Below are positions 11,943 through 23,856 of a DNA stretch of 64,000 nucleotides, piece by piece. The DNA is from Cephalotus follicularis. Lineage: Eukaryota; Streptophyta; Magnoliopsida; Oxalidales; Cephalotaceae. The stretch's first letter is position 1; each line of letters starts with the position of its first letter. Position numbers and translations under genes: made by a program. The notes under the pieces are model-generated. The model saw only the letters and a program-made list of their open reading frames with translations. It ran no database searches and was not told the DNA's origin. The stretch lies in contig BDDD01000317.1 in NCBI GenBank assembly GCA_001972305.1, positions 64,508 through 128,507 on the forward strand, in the 5' to 3' direction.

Positions 11943-14619
11943 TGACACGCCGGGACCCAGCACAACTGGAATCCGTCGCGCCCACTACGAGGCAAAGCCT
12001 CCCATCAGAGACTCACATCGTAGGTTCAGCAGATCAGAATTTCAGAAATACATTTTTAAGCAGAGAATTTCTTCAGAATATAAAGAAAAACAGAAAAGCT
12101 TCTTCAAAAACTTGAAAATAATTCTAACTTTTAAATTTTTACGAAAAATCGGGCATGTAGTATTCGTTTATCGGATTATGCCACAAGTAAAGAAAAACCT
12201 AGTTTATAAAAATGGGCTCATCCCTTAGCAACCACACTCTCGAAGGAGGAAATCAGCAGATATAAATGGGCTCAGCCCTCATAAAAACTATAAATGGGCT
12301 CAGCCCTCAGCAGACCACAATTTAAAACAAAAAACAAGTATGGGTTGGGGTCCGCCTCAACCATATTAACAAAACTTAAAACATGAATAGGGCTCAACCC
12401 TTCTAAACAAAACCATAAAAATATTTATCTAAAAACATAAGTAATGCAGAAATTAAATACTAATGTTGTGAATGATATGCATATGTTGACTCTGGTAGGC
12501 ATGCTCTTGTGGTCTCACCTCAGCAGACTGACTGACTCCAGCTGACAGAGCTCAGCAGACTAACCTGTCAGAACTAAAAACAGAAACAGATGAGGGGGTT
12601 AGTCCACAGGACTAGTGAGATGGAACAAAAAGACTAAGCATAGTTTTGCTCCCAATAAAACATAATTTTGCAGAAACGATAAACAAAATCCAGAATATGA
12701 TTTACAAAACAGATTAAAACAACTTAAACAGAATATAATTTAAAAACCAATTTACAAAACAGATATTTCCAGAAATCAACAGAAAACCAGATCATTTCTC
12801 TCAAACAGATTTAAATCCTCAGATTTTCAGATATATATAATAATTAACAAAGTTTAAACATAAATAAATATATAAAGATGTAGTGGGTCTACTAGGTAAG
12901 GTTGACGTCTGGGCCGCGTCGAGCCGAACGTCCAGCAGAACAGAAAGGCAATGATACCGTCGTATCAAAGCATCAGAACATAAGGTCATACACGTGCAGA
13001 CATTGCCTCTCATGGACATCAGATAAGTAACTAATACAATACCGAGATCACCATGCATCTAAACATATTTAACAGATTTCAGAATACATAATCTCAAATT
13101 CCTCAAAACAGACTTTAAACAGATACAGAAAATCATCAGTGCTGTCAAAACAGATTAAAACAGATACATAAATCGTTTTCTTATCAAATACAGATATAAC
13201 CGAAAATAGCGTTATAGTATTACTATAATCATGCGAGCATTTGAAAACATTAAAAGAAAGTATCAGACATTAAAACTTTAACAGATTTCAGAAATGAACA
13301 AAAACCAAGTTCATTCATATACATAAATAAATAAGCGAATACGCTTAAATATTTAAAAGCATTTCAGAGTAAGAAGGGTTAAAGAAAGGCGTTCCACTCA
13401 CAGAACAGACGAGCAAGTCCCACGACTGGTCACCTCCATGATCGACCTCAACAGCAAGATGCTCTGTTAACAGACAGACAGACAAACAACAGACTATCAC
13501 ACTCAAACACGTACCAAGATGTGAAATGCTTTATGAAATGAAATGCATGTTGATGTCAGAAAACCATAACGACCTATACGGTCAACAGAAACAGAAGTCT
13601 GATTATTAAAAACATATTTTAAACCTTCAATTCAAACACCATTTTTGAAAATCATTAAAGCAAGTCTAAGTGGTTGTCCAGGTTATCCAATTTCGAATCG
13701 ATTTCACAATTCAAGTTCATTATATAACAGAAACAGATACAGAAATACAGAATTCAATAGAAAACAGAACTAACGGATGAAAGTTCAAAGTTTACCAAAA
13801 TCGGACGGAACCAGAATGGATCACGCCTACGCAGAAAATGGAGTCGGAAAGCTGGACGCGTTTGAAACGTTCTCCTGGAGGCTGCGGTCGCCTGTCAGCA
13901 GCAGAGAAGGCCGGATCTGGTGCGACGGAGGACAGTGATCACCGATCTGAGGTGCGTTGGTCACAACGCCGCCGCATCTAGCCGGAATGGGCGCGTTGAC
14001 TGTGGCTGCCTTCGCCGCCGATCTGCGTTTCCAGTGTCGTCACTGGTCAGGGCTGGTCGCGCGTCGAACCGTCGCGATGCTAGGATGCAGAATCTGGGCT
14101 TGCCATGCTGTGACGGTCACCGGAGACGGCGAATCGACGCAAAACAGAGGTGGAGAGAGAAGAGCTTCGCGCGCGCACTGTGGCCGTTCGTCGGTAATGG
14201 GGTGGGGTCCGGTGTGCTCAGGAGACTGAGGCGGTCTCGTCGGTGCCATATCGACAATGTCGCCGGCGACAAAGGCAACAGAGAGAGAGAGAGCAGGAGA
14301 GAGGAAGAGAGAGAGATGGGGAAAGAGAGAGAAAGGCAAAAATTGAGATAAAAATGGAAGAAATTGGATGTTTAGGATATACCATTTGGCTTATTTTATG
14401 AATTTATCAATAATTTCAGTAAAATATCATTTAATTTAAAGCACGGTAACATTTATTTGTTATGTAGATAAACCATCGGAATAAAACTACACTGGTAAAA
14501 TCTTATTAATGCCGTGATGCATATGTCATGAATGCCAAAAAAATAGACTAATAGCTAGACAGACAGACAGAATGTCACGTAGGCTCACAGACACAGACTA
14601 TTGGGACACAGATGTCACA
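11943..14619 (-). repeat. 3' LTR of the 11943-20963 element
   Basis: Runs on the minus strand from TGTGACATC (14619) to its CA end at 11943. It aligns along its length to the 5' LTR at 16158-18745 plus 20535-20963. Around 13860-14340 it is GC-rich and carries a GA-rich stretch (about 14280-14335) likely to lie near the transcript start. The arginine-rich open frames here are products of GC-rich non-coding DNA. Confidence 0.85.
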
Positions 14620-16157
14620 AACATATTCCCCTTAACAGAATTTCGCCCTCAAAATTCGCAGAACTCCAAAGGTTGAAAGATCTGAGTACTTGCTTCATAA
14701 GATAAAACAGAAAGATCAAACTCATAACAACCTTTTAACTATACAGAAATCAGATTACCCCATGACTTTCGACTATCGCTTTTACTCACATCAGAACCAT
14801 TCACATAACACTATCAAATTTTTGACACCAGAACCTGAAAAGTTTTTCTCCAAGCATGATTCACAAGGTATCTTGACTCGCAAGATTTTATCAACCAAAA
14901 ACCTCAATTTCATTCTCTAAACAGATCGCGTTGAAAATTTATGTCATGAATACCGATTCTTAATAGCCATTTGATCAGAATTTACACTACAATCCTCGAC
15001 ATTACCAGATTTATAACATACAGAGACTGCTGAAAACTTATAACAACTTGCTCTCATCCAGAGAATCATGTCATTATTCATAACATATTACTAGAACTCA
15101 TAGCATTTCCATCATCTAAGAACTTCAATTTAATATAAAATTTCAACCATACTAAAACCTTAAACAAGTACTAAGGATCCTTAATAGTCATCTAATCACC
15201 AGAGTTTATACTGAAATCCTATGTATCACATAGGTATATCAAGAACCTTACTAACATATTACCACTTTACAGATCCTTATTTCCTATCATCAAGCAAAGA
15301 TATTGAATTCTAAACTCCAATTCAACCTCATTCAATTACCATACTTATTAGTTAAGAGACATTCATCAATGAACTCCACATTATGGTACTCATCAAGTAT
15401 AAGGTTGGGTCTCTTTGAAATACATATCCAGCCTGCAGATCATAAGAAATTCTTCACATTTTAACTTCCCTTCCGAAGGATAACCAAACTACGTCCATAT
15501 TGTATACACCAAAGTCATATACATTAAAACTGTGTAACAGAATTCAAGTTATAATTATCTCCTCGTACTACAACTCACAAAAGGTACACAATCATTTAAC
15601 TTTCCAGAGGGATGGATCAATCACATCAACTACTCGACATTTACTGCACAGCAGAGCATCACATTCCTCAGAATCTATTGACTCCCAAACATATCCTCCT
15701 TAACAAGGAACTCCATCAGACAGAAAATCAGACACTGATCAGAACCTCATCAAAAACTTAATCTTAATTCCACAAAACAGATAACATACTAAAACTCGAA
15801 CCTTAAAATTTCAAAATAAAAAAGCTTTATCTTTATAACCTCAGATATAACTAATAACTTCAGCAACAGAATCAGAACTTCAAGACATCATCATACATTT
15901 CAGATCTATCATATCAGAACAGGAGGAATAAGGGTATGACACCCTAGCAACAACTATGTTGCGACAGAGAAATCCAGAACAGAAATCTCAGACCTCAAAA
16001 AATTTGGGTCGAGCCCAAACGCAAACTCTACAACAAGATGATTTCTCGACCACAAGGCATGCTACCCACATTTATACCAGAACTCAGAAATGAATGCCTA
16101 CCAGAATGCATGACGTGCAGATGAGTCTAGAGAATCTGAAAACCAAAAGCTCTGATA
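14620..16157 (-). other. Non-coding interior of the LARD-like element
   Basis: No gag, protease, reverse transcriptase or integrase motif could be read in any frame. The PPT-like AAGGGGAA is at 14626-14633 (reverse) and the primer-binding site TATCAGAGC is at about 16149-16157 (reverse), immediately next to the 5' LTR. The sequence is unusually rich in CAGA/ACAGA words. Confidence 0.75.
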
Positions 16158-17471
16158 TGACATGGCCGGACCCAGCCCAGCTGGAATCCATCGCGCTCAC
16201 TACGAGGCCAAGCCTCCCATAAGAGACTCACCTCGTAGGTTCAGCAGATCAGAGTTTCAGAAATACATTTTTAAGCAGAGAATTTCTTCAAAACATAAAG
16301 AAAAACAGAAAAGTTTTTTCAAAAATTTGAAAATAATTATAACTCTTAAATTTTTACGAAAATCGTGCATGTAGTATTTGTTTATCGGACTATGCCCCCT
16401 GTAAAGAAAAGCACAGTTTATAAAAATGGGTTCAGCCATCAGCAACAACACTCCCGAATGAGGAAATCAGCAGATATAAATGGGCTCAGCCCTCAGAAAA
16501 ACTATAAATGGACTCAGTCCTCAACAGACCACAATTTAAAACAGAAAATAAATATGGGTTGTGCTCCGCCTCAACCATATTATTAAAACTTAAAACATGA
16601 ATAGGGCTCAGCCCTTCTAAAGAAAACCATAAAAACATTTATCTAAAAACATAAGTAATGCATAAATTAAATATTAATGTTGTGAATGATATGCATATGT
16701 TGACTATGGTAGGCATGCCCATGTGGTCTCACCTCCGTAGACAGACTAACTCCAGCTGACAGAGCTCAGCAGACTAACCTGTCAGAACTAAAAACAGAAA
16801 CAGATGAGGGGGTTATTCCACAGGATTAGGAAGATGGAACAAAAAGACTCAGCAGAGTTTTGCTTGCAATAAAACATAATTTTGCAGAAAAGATAAACAA
16901 AATTCAGAATATGATTTACAAAACAGATTAAAACAACTTAAACAGAATATAATTTAAAAACCAATTTACAAAACAGATATTTCCAGAAATCAACAGAAAA
17001 CCAGATCATTTCTCTCAAACAGATTTAAATCCTCAGATTTTCAGATATATATAATAATTAATAGAGTTTAAATAGAAATAAATATATAAAGATGTAGTGA
17101 CTCTACTAGGTAAGGTTGACGCCTGGGCCCCGTCGAGCCGAACGTCCAGCAGAACAGAAAGGCAATGATACCGTCGTATCAAAGCATCAGAATAGAAGGT
17201 CATACACATGCAAACAGTGCCTCTCATGGGCATCAGATAAGTAACTAATACAATACCGAGATCACCACGCATCTAAACATATTTAACAAATTTCAGAATA
17301 TATAATCTCAAATTCCTCAAAACAGACTTTAAACAGATACAGAAAATCATCAGTGCCGTCAAAACAGATTAAAAACATATTTAAACAAATACAGAAAAGT
17401 TTTCTTATCAAATACAGATATAACCGAAAATAACGTCATAGTTTGACTATAATCATGCGAGCATTTGAAAA

Positions 17472-17673
17472 CTAGACTTGACAAAATTTACCCAAACCCG
17501 TGGGTACCCGCGGGTACCCGTAATTTTTACGGGTAATGGGTTAATGTTTTTATACCCATTAAAAAACGGGTAATTATTACCCGTTACCCAACGGGTACAC
17601 CCGTTGTCACCCAACCCGCGGGTACCCTACACCCGTTATTACCCGTACCCACGGGTACCCGTTTGCTAGGTCT
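17472..17673. mobile_element. hAT-type MITE of about 200 bp built from GGGTACCCG palindromes
   Basis: Absent from the sister LTR at about 13229-13250, so its borders are exact. Flanks are TTTGAAAA on the left and ATTGAAAA on the right, a 7-8 bp duplication. Ends read AGACTTGACAAA and, in reverse complement, AGACCTAGCAAA. The interior repeats GGGTACCCG and GGGTAAC/GTTACCC words on both strands and would fold on itself. There is no coding capacity. Confidence 0.75.
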
Positions 17674-18745
17674 ATTGAAAACATTAAAAGAAAGTTTCAG
17701 ACATTAAAACTTTAACAGATTTCAGAAATGAACAAAAACCAAGTTCATTCAGATACATAAATAAATAAGCAAACACACTTAAACATTTAAAACATTTAAA
17801 AGCATTTCAGAGTAAGAAGTGTTAAAGAAAGGCGTTCCACTCATAGAACAAACGAGTAAATCACACGACTGGTCGCCTCTATGATCGACCTCAACAGCAT
17901 GATGCTCTGCTAACAGACAGACAGACAAACAACAGACTATCACACTCAAACACGTACCAAGACGTGAAATGCTTTATGAAATGAAATACATGCAGATGTC
18001 AGAAAACCATAACGACCTATACGGTCAATGGAAACAAAAATCTGATTATTAAAAACATCTTTTAAACCTTCAATTTAAACACCATTTTGAAAATCATTAA
18101 AACAAGTCCAAGTGGTTGTCCATGTTATCCAATTTTGAATCGATTTCACAATTCAAGTTCATTATATAACATAAACAGATACAGAAATACAGAATTCAAC
18201 AGAAAACAGAACTAACGGATGAAAGTTCAAAGTTTACCGAAATCGAACGGAACGGAGCACAGAGCTGAAATCTCAGAACGGAATCGAAACGGATTACGCC
18301 TACGCAAAAAACGAAGTCGGAAAGCTGGAGGCATCTGAAATGCTCTGCTGGAGGTTGTCGACGCGTGGGCTCACGTGCTGCCACTGGCCGCCACGTTTCA
18401 ACCATGCGCGGTCCCTGGTCAGCAGCAGAGAAGGCCGGATCTGGTGCGCCGGAGGACGGTGATCACGGATCTGAGGCGTGTTGGTCACCACGCCGCCGCA
18501 TCTGGCTGGAACGGGAGCGCTGACCGTGGCTGCCTTCGACGTTGATCTGCGTTGCTGGCGTCATCACGGGTCGGGGCTGGTCGCGTTCGAACCTCCGTGA
18601 CGCCAGGATACCGGATCTGGGCTCGCCTTGCCGTGACGGTCACCGGAGATGGCGGATCGACGCAAAACAGAGGCAGAGAGAGAAGAGCTTCGCGCGTGCA
18701 CTGTGGCTGTTTGCCTGCGATGGGGTGGGCTCCGGTGTGCTTGGG

Positions 18746-20529
18746 TGTGACATCCGTGTCCTAGTACGGTCTATGTCTGTGAGCCTACGGGGCTTCTGTC
18801 TATCTGTCTGTCTGTTAGTTTGTTTTTCTGACAATTGTTACATATGCATCACGGCATTTATAAATTTTTACCATTTCGATTTCATTATGATGGTTTTCCG
18901 CGTAATAACTAAGTTTTATCTGCTGAAAAATTTAATGATGTTTTTCTGAAACTGCTGCTGATTTCGGAAAATAGGCCAAGTGGTATGTCCTAAACATCCA
19001 ATTTCTGTCCGTAACGGTTAAATTCTGGGCAAAAACCCAGTCCGTTTTGGGTTGAATATATATGAGAAATGCCATTTTTTTGGCAATTTTTGCCTTTTCC
19101 TCTCTCTCTCTCCCCGATCTCTCTCTCCTCTCTCCTGTCTCTCTCTGTCATCTGGCTTCTGCCGCCGGCGTTAGTGCCGATCTGACACCGGCGAGGGTAT
19201 CAGTCGAACCACAGCGACCTCCCGAGTACACCGGCCCCAGCCTCGACGCCGGCAACGGCGCCGTTTGGGCCCGGTGAGCGTTTCTCTCTCCCGGCCACTG
19301 TTCTTCATCGTTCCGGCGTCTCCAGTGGTCGTCATGGCAAGGCGAGCCCAGATTCAGACTCCTAGCATCATGGCCGTTCGAACGGTGTCGGCCCCGACCC
19401 GTGACGACGTCGGCAGCGTGAGAGGCTTTGTCTACACGTGTATGACTTTCTGCTGATGCTTGGACACGACGGTGTCCTTGTCACTATTTCTGCTGGACGT
19501 TCGGTCCGACGGGGCCCAGGCGTCAACCTTACCTAGTAGACCCATGGCATCTTTATATATTTTTATCTGTTTAAACTCTGTTAATTACTATATATATATA
19601 TATGAAATCCTGGTTTTGAATCTGTTGAAAGAAAGGATCTGGTTTTCTGATCTGGTTTTTTTTTTGCTGACTTCTGGAAATACCGGTTTTTAAATCAATT
19701 TTGATTTTACATTCTGTTTAAGTCGTTTATTATCTGTTTTATAAATCAGATACTGTATTTGATTCTGTTTCAGTTGTTTTACATTTTTGTTATATTTTTT
19801 CTGCAAAGATATTTATATGCGAGCAAAACTCTGCGGAGTCTTTTTGTTCCATCTCACTAGTCCTGTGGACTAACCCTCTCATTTGTTTTCTGTTTTTAGT
19901 TCTGACAGGTTAGTCTGCTGCGCTCTGTCAGCTAGAGTCTGTCTGTCTGCTGAGGTGAGACCATAAAAAGGGCATGCTACCAGAGTCAACATATGCATAG
20001 CATACTGCATAAATATTTTAAATTCTGCATTACTTATATGTTTATATAAATGTTTTGGTTTTGTTTAAAAAGGGTTGAACCCTATTCAGGTTTTAAGTTT
20101 TTGATAATATGGTTGAGGCAGAGCCCAACCCATACTTGTTTTCTGTTTATATTATGATCTGTTGAGGGCTGAGCCCAATTTATAAACTGTTCCTCCTTCG
20201 GGAGTGTGATCTGCTGAGGGCTGAGCCCATTTTACAAACTGTTACCTCCTTCGGGAGTGTGTTTTTATAAATTTTGTTTTTCTTTACAGGGGGCATAGTC
20301 CTATAAACGAATACTACATGCCCGATTTTCGTAAAATTTTAAGAGTTAGAATTATTTTCAAGTTTTTCAAGAAACTTTTCTGTTTTCTTTCTGTTTTGAA
20401 GAGATTTTCTATTATAAATGTATTTTCTGAATCTCTGTTCTGCTGAACCTACGAGGTGAGTCTCTGATGGGAGACATGGCCTCGTAGCCGGCGCGACGGA
20501 TTCCAGCGGGTCTGGGTCCGGGCGTGACA
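18746..20529 (+). mobile_element. Solo LTR of the same family, inserted in opposite orientation
   Basis: Starts TGTGACATCCGTGTCC and ends GGGCGTGACA, and is a plus-strand version of the surrounding LTR family. Flanks are TTGGG (18741-18745) and TCGGG (20530-20534), a 5-bp duplication with one difference, and the host LTR reads through cleanly when the insert is removed. No interior is present, so this is a solo LTR left by recombination. It lacks about 850 bp present in the other two LTRs (equivalent to roughly 13010-13860). A pyrimidine-rich tract at about 19098-19150 matches the GA tract of the sister copies. Confidence 0.85.
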
Positions 20530-20963
20530 TCGGGAGACTGAGGCGGTCTCTTCGGTGGTCTCACCGGCTCCATATCGGCAGTGACGCCGGCTGCGGAGGC
20601 AGCAGAGAGAGAGAGCGGGAGAGAGGAAGAGAGAGACGGGGAGAGATTGAGAGAGAAAGGCAAAAATTGAGATAAAAATGACATTTTCCCATATATATAT
20701 ATATATAACCATAATAGATCAGGTTTTTATTTAGAATTTAACCGATATGAACAGAAATTGGATGTTTAGGACATACCACTTGGCTTATTTTCGGAATTTA
20801 TCAACAATTTCAGTAAAATATCATTTAATAGCACGAAAACATTTATTTGTTATGCAGATAAACCGTCGGAATAAAACCACACTGGTAAAATCTTAATAAT
20901 GCCGTGATGCATATGTCATAACGTAGGCTCACAGACACAGAATACTGGGACACGGATGTCACA

Positions 20964-21251
20964 TATATGATTTAATTTAAAATGTTTACCTGTCACACGT
21001 GGCAATTTTAAAATTTAATAATTACAAAATCAATTATATTACAAGGTTAAAAGTTCAAGCTTGAAAAAATATAATTTTATATTTTGATTAAACTTGAACT
21101 TAAAATAAACTGTTTGTTTTTGTTTGAATGAAAATATAAAGAGTTATATATATAGGTCACATTGATAAATGTACACAAAAATAATTATACCGTACGTTGA
21201 GAACATGTATATTTGTACATGACTCGTATACTTATAGGTAAACCTTTCTGT
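20964..21251. other. Short AT-rich spacer
   Basis: Starts with the right-hand TATAT duplication of the LARD-like element (20964-20968). No gene or repeat border was identified in the remainder. Confidence 0.4.
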
Positions 21252-21847
21252 TGTAAAACTAGCCTCAGAAAACTCTAACAATCTAATAACAAAGTATAAT
21301 TAAGCAAACACAAGCAAAACAGTAAAGATAAATCGACACAAGATTTACGTGGTTTGATCAATGTGATCTACGTCCACGGACAGAGGCGATATGGTTTTTT
21401 CACTATATAAATATGAGATTACAATGAGTTTCTCACAAACCCTTAGCCCCTGTTACACCCAGAAAGACCTACCCTCTAGTGTAAAATCAGCTATTGGTTG
21501 CTATCTCTCATTTGGCTCTCTCTTTTCTTGCCTTTTGTCGCCAGGAAAACTTCCCTATTTATATTAGTCGCGCGACAGCCGACTGGACAGACAAACCGGT
21601 CGACTATCTCCCCAAAACAGTTGACTGCCTCCAGAAACAGCTGACTGTTTTATATAAATCGAATTCCTCAAATCGACCAGACATTCGATTGTTATCAAAC
21701 CTCAGTCGACTGTCATGACATTTCAGTCGACTGTCCATCCTTGACAGCTTAGAAGACAGCTCCAGACACAACAATCCAGTAGACTGCCCATCATTGGTAA
21801 TCGACTGGATTATGCAGAATTGCATAAAATTTTAGCCAAACTCAACA
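21252..21847 (-). repeat. Copia-like LTR, solo or 3' end of a decayed element
   Basis: On the minus strand it begins TGTTGAGTTTGGC and ends in GTTTTACA. It includes the phrase ACGTGGTTTGATCAATGTG followed by CTACGTCCACGG on the plus strand, the same kind of block seen in the LTR at 34560-35887 and common in plant Copia LTRs. Between 21590 and 21800 the word TCGACTG recurs several times. The sequence just outside the start (gagtggactcatgg on the minus strand) could be a polypurine tract, which would make this a 3' LTR. The immediate flanks do not match. Confidence 0.55.
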
Positions 21848-23856
21848 ATTTCCATGAGTCCACTCGGACTGAAAAAAAAAAATCAAAGCCTAAGCTCCAT
21901 TTGTATTTTTATTTTAAAAATGAATTAAACAATAATAATAGTATAATAATAACACAAAAATTAGGAAAGTGCAAAAGAGCATAATAAGGGTTAGTTTGTG
22001 TTGAACCGAGCTTTAAATAAGAGAATTCAGGCTTATCAAAATTAGTCAAGACTTAATCAGATTAAGTGGACCCCCTACAGGTAAAATATATTTTATCCGT
22101 GGGTATTCATTTGCTAATAATAAAATTTAAATATTCATAGTGTGAATGTGTGATATGTTTTTATTTGATCTTAAAGTTTATAAACGGGCGTCTCTATTTT
22201 ATCCAACAGACGGAGAGGAGTCAAATTCTTGCTAATATGACTGAATACTAAAACTATCCGACCTAACGACTTGGTCAAGGTTTCAAGTGATGTTTTAATT
22301 GCCACATTTGACAAACATTCGTGCCGTGATTCAAAGGGATCTACCTGTATATAGTTAGCTTTAATCACCGACAATTTGACATAGATCAGAGTTATATTAT
22401 AATCGCCGAATTTCTACTTCCTTTCAAGAGAGAGGATGAATATAACATGTGATATATAAAATTGACTAAACATTTAAGTGGGTTAAAAGTTATTTGATTG
22501 ATGATATCATGTCTCTTGGAGTTATTCCACACGAGGCAGAAAATAATGGGTCTGAAACATTTAAAGATGAACTGAGAAAACATAGTCTGAACCTTTAATC
22601 AACGTTGACTCTGCTAAATTTAAAACTTTCTAGTTTTTTCCCATGAAGGACCACTACCCACCCTAATTTTGTTTCTCATTATACACATCATTAGTATGGT
22701 CCTCCCCTACATTGTTTAAATAAATCCAACGATTAGGTATACTATATGTTCCTTTTTTTTTTAAAAATAAAAATAAAAATCAATCTTGTTGTGGACACGT
22801 TCTAAACCTTCAAATTTAAAATATATGATATCTGATACCTTACATATTAAAAAAACAAATATTTGACATCGTGATAATCACAAAATAACATACGCAAATT
22901 TAAATTTAAGATTTCATATATTAAATCTTGGGATAAAATACAAAAAATTACTTAAAATGATAAATAAATTAACATTTAATCCTTTTCATTTCATAAATAA
23001 CGAACATCCAATGACGGATCCAGGGAGGTCCACAGGGGCCTGACACCCCCCCTCCCCCTAATTATTTTTTTTAAAATTTTTATCTATAAAAAAATTAGAA
23101 AAAAATATATTTTTATAGAAATTTTTTTTGACCTTCCGATTATTTGAAAATTTTTTTTTGACCTCCCCAAACTTTTATAGTTGGATCCGTTCCTGAAAAC
23201 ATCCTAAGCCACCTTCTATGTTAACCGTATTTGCTTCGCAATGTATATAGTTGTATATACACATAGTAATTATGGTCACTTCAATGGTATCAATAAAATC
23301 CAATATTAGGCGGTATTTCATCTTCTAATTATGAACCCTACAAAACCCATGACGTGACCAAAACGTTAGCATTTTAGGTTTAATCAATATTTTTTCCCTT
23401 AGTCATTAAAGAATGGAGAAAAGTTTGATATACCCCAAAGGTCTAAAAAAATAAAAACATTTTGAGCTAGAAAAGCATGTAGGTTATAGTCTGTAGCCTT
23501 ACATAGTCTAACAATATATAATGAGTCCCCTACATGAAGTAATAATGAATATCCTCGCCTGCAAAATTATTATATCGTTTTTGGTGTAAAAAACTATGAG
23601 CATTAATAGTGGTTAATTCTATCTCGTAAGCCTATATTAAATATTTCTCTTTTAACAAACAATAGAGAATGTATGCGATATTTACTTTTGTTTTGTGGCT
23701 TTGCATTTTCTAGGACTAAAAAGACAAAGAAACCGACAAAGAACTGTTTCTATACGATTCCCGTAGAAATTATGTCTAATGTGACATTGATGGGTTCTGA
23801 AAGTGAGTTTTTTGTGTATCTACACTCACACTAATCTTCATGTGTGTGTGTATATC
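21848..23856. other. AT-rich intergenic DNA with one MITE
   Basis: No supported gene. A short element lies at 23013-23193, described separately. The remainder shows only short spurious frames. Confidence 0.4.
23013..23193. repeat. MITE candidate with GGATCC-type ends
   Basis: The left end reads GACGGATCCAGG. The right end, in reverse complement, reads GGAACGGATCCAAC, sharing CGGATCCA. A C-rich block follows the left end and poly-T/A runs fill the interior. It is the same family type as the fragment at about 9229. There is no open reading frame. Confidence 0.45.

Larger units (their letters stand above)
11943..20963 (-). mobile_element. Complete non-coding LTR retrotransposon with nested insertions (LARD-like)
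   Basis: The outer borders are defined by a perfect 5-bp duplication TATAT at 11938-11942 and 20964-20968. Read on the minus strand, the 5' LTR ends next to a primer site containing TATCAGAGC (matching the tRNA-iMet type). The interior is only about 1.5 kb and non-coding, and a polypurine tract AAGGGGAA (14626-14633 read in reverse) precedes the 3' LTR. The LTRs begin TGTGACATC and end in TGTCA. The 9.0-kb span includes a later solo LTR (18746-20529) and a small MITE (17472-17673), both inside the 5' LTR. With no gag or pol it must have depended on proteins from another element. LTRs of about 2.7-2.8 kb with a short interior fit the LARD class. Confidence 0.85.
16158..20963 (-). repeat. 5' LTR of the LARD-like element, split by two insertions
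   Basis: The LTR proper comprises 16158-17471, 17674-18745 and 20530-20963; the gaps are a hAT-type MITE and a solo LTR. Its outer terminus on the minus strand is TGTGACATCCGTGTCCC. Compared with the 3' LTR it has several small indels, for example extra sequence near 18240-18420. Confidence 0.83.

Noticed and set aside
13920..14351. Arginine-rich plus-strand frame of 143 codons
   Set aside because: It lies in the GC-rich, GA-repeat part of an LTR, has no domain, and is not conserved as a frame in the sister LTR copies.
18542..18949. 135-codon plus-strand frame
   Set aside because: It crosses the border between two LTR copies inserted in opposite directions, so it is an accident of the insertion.
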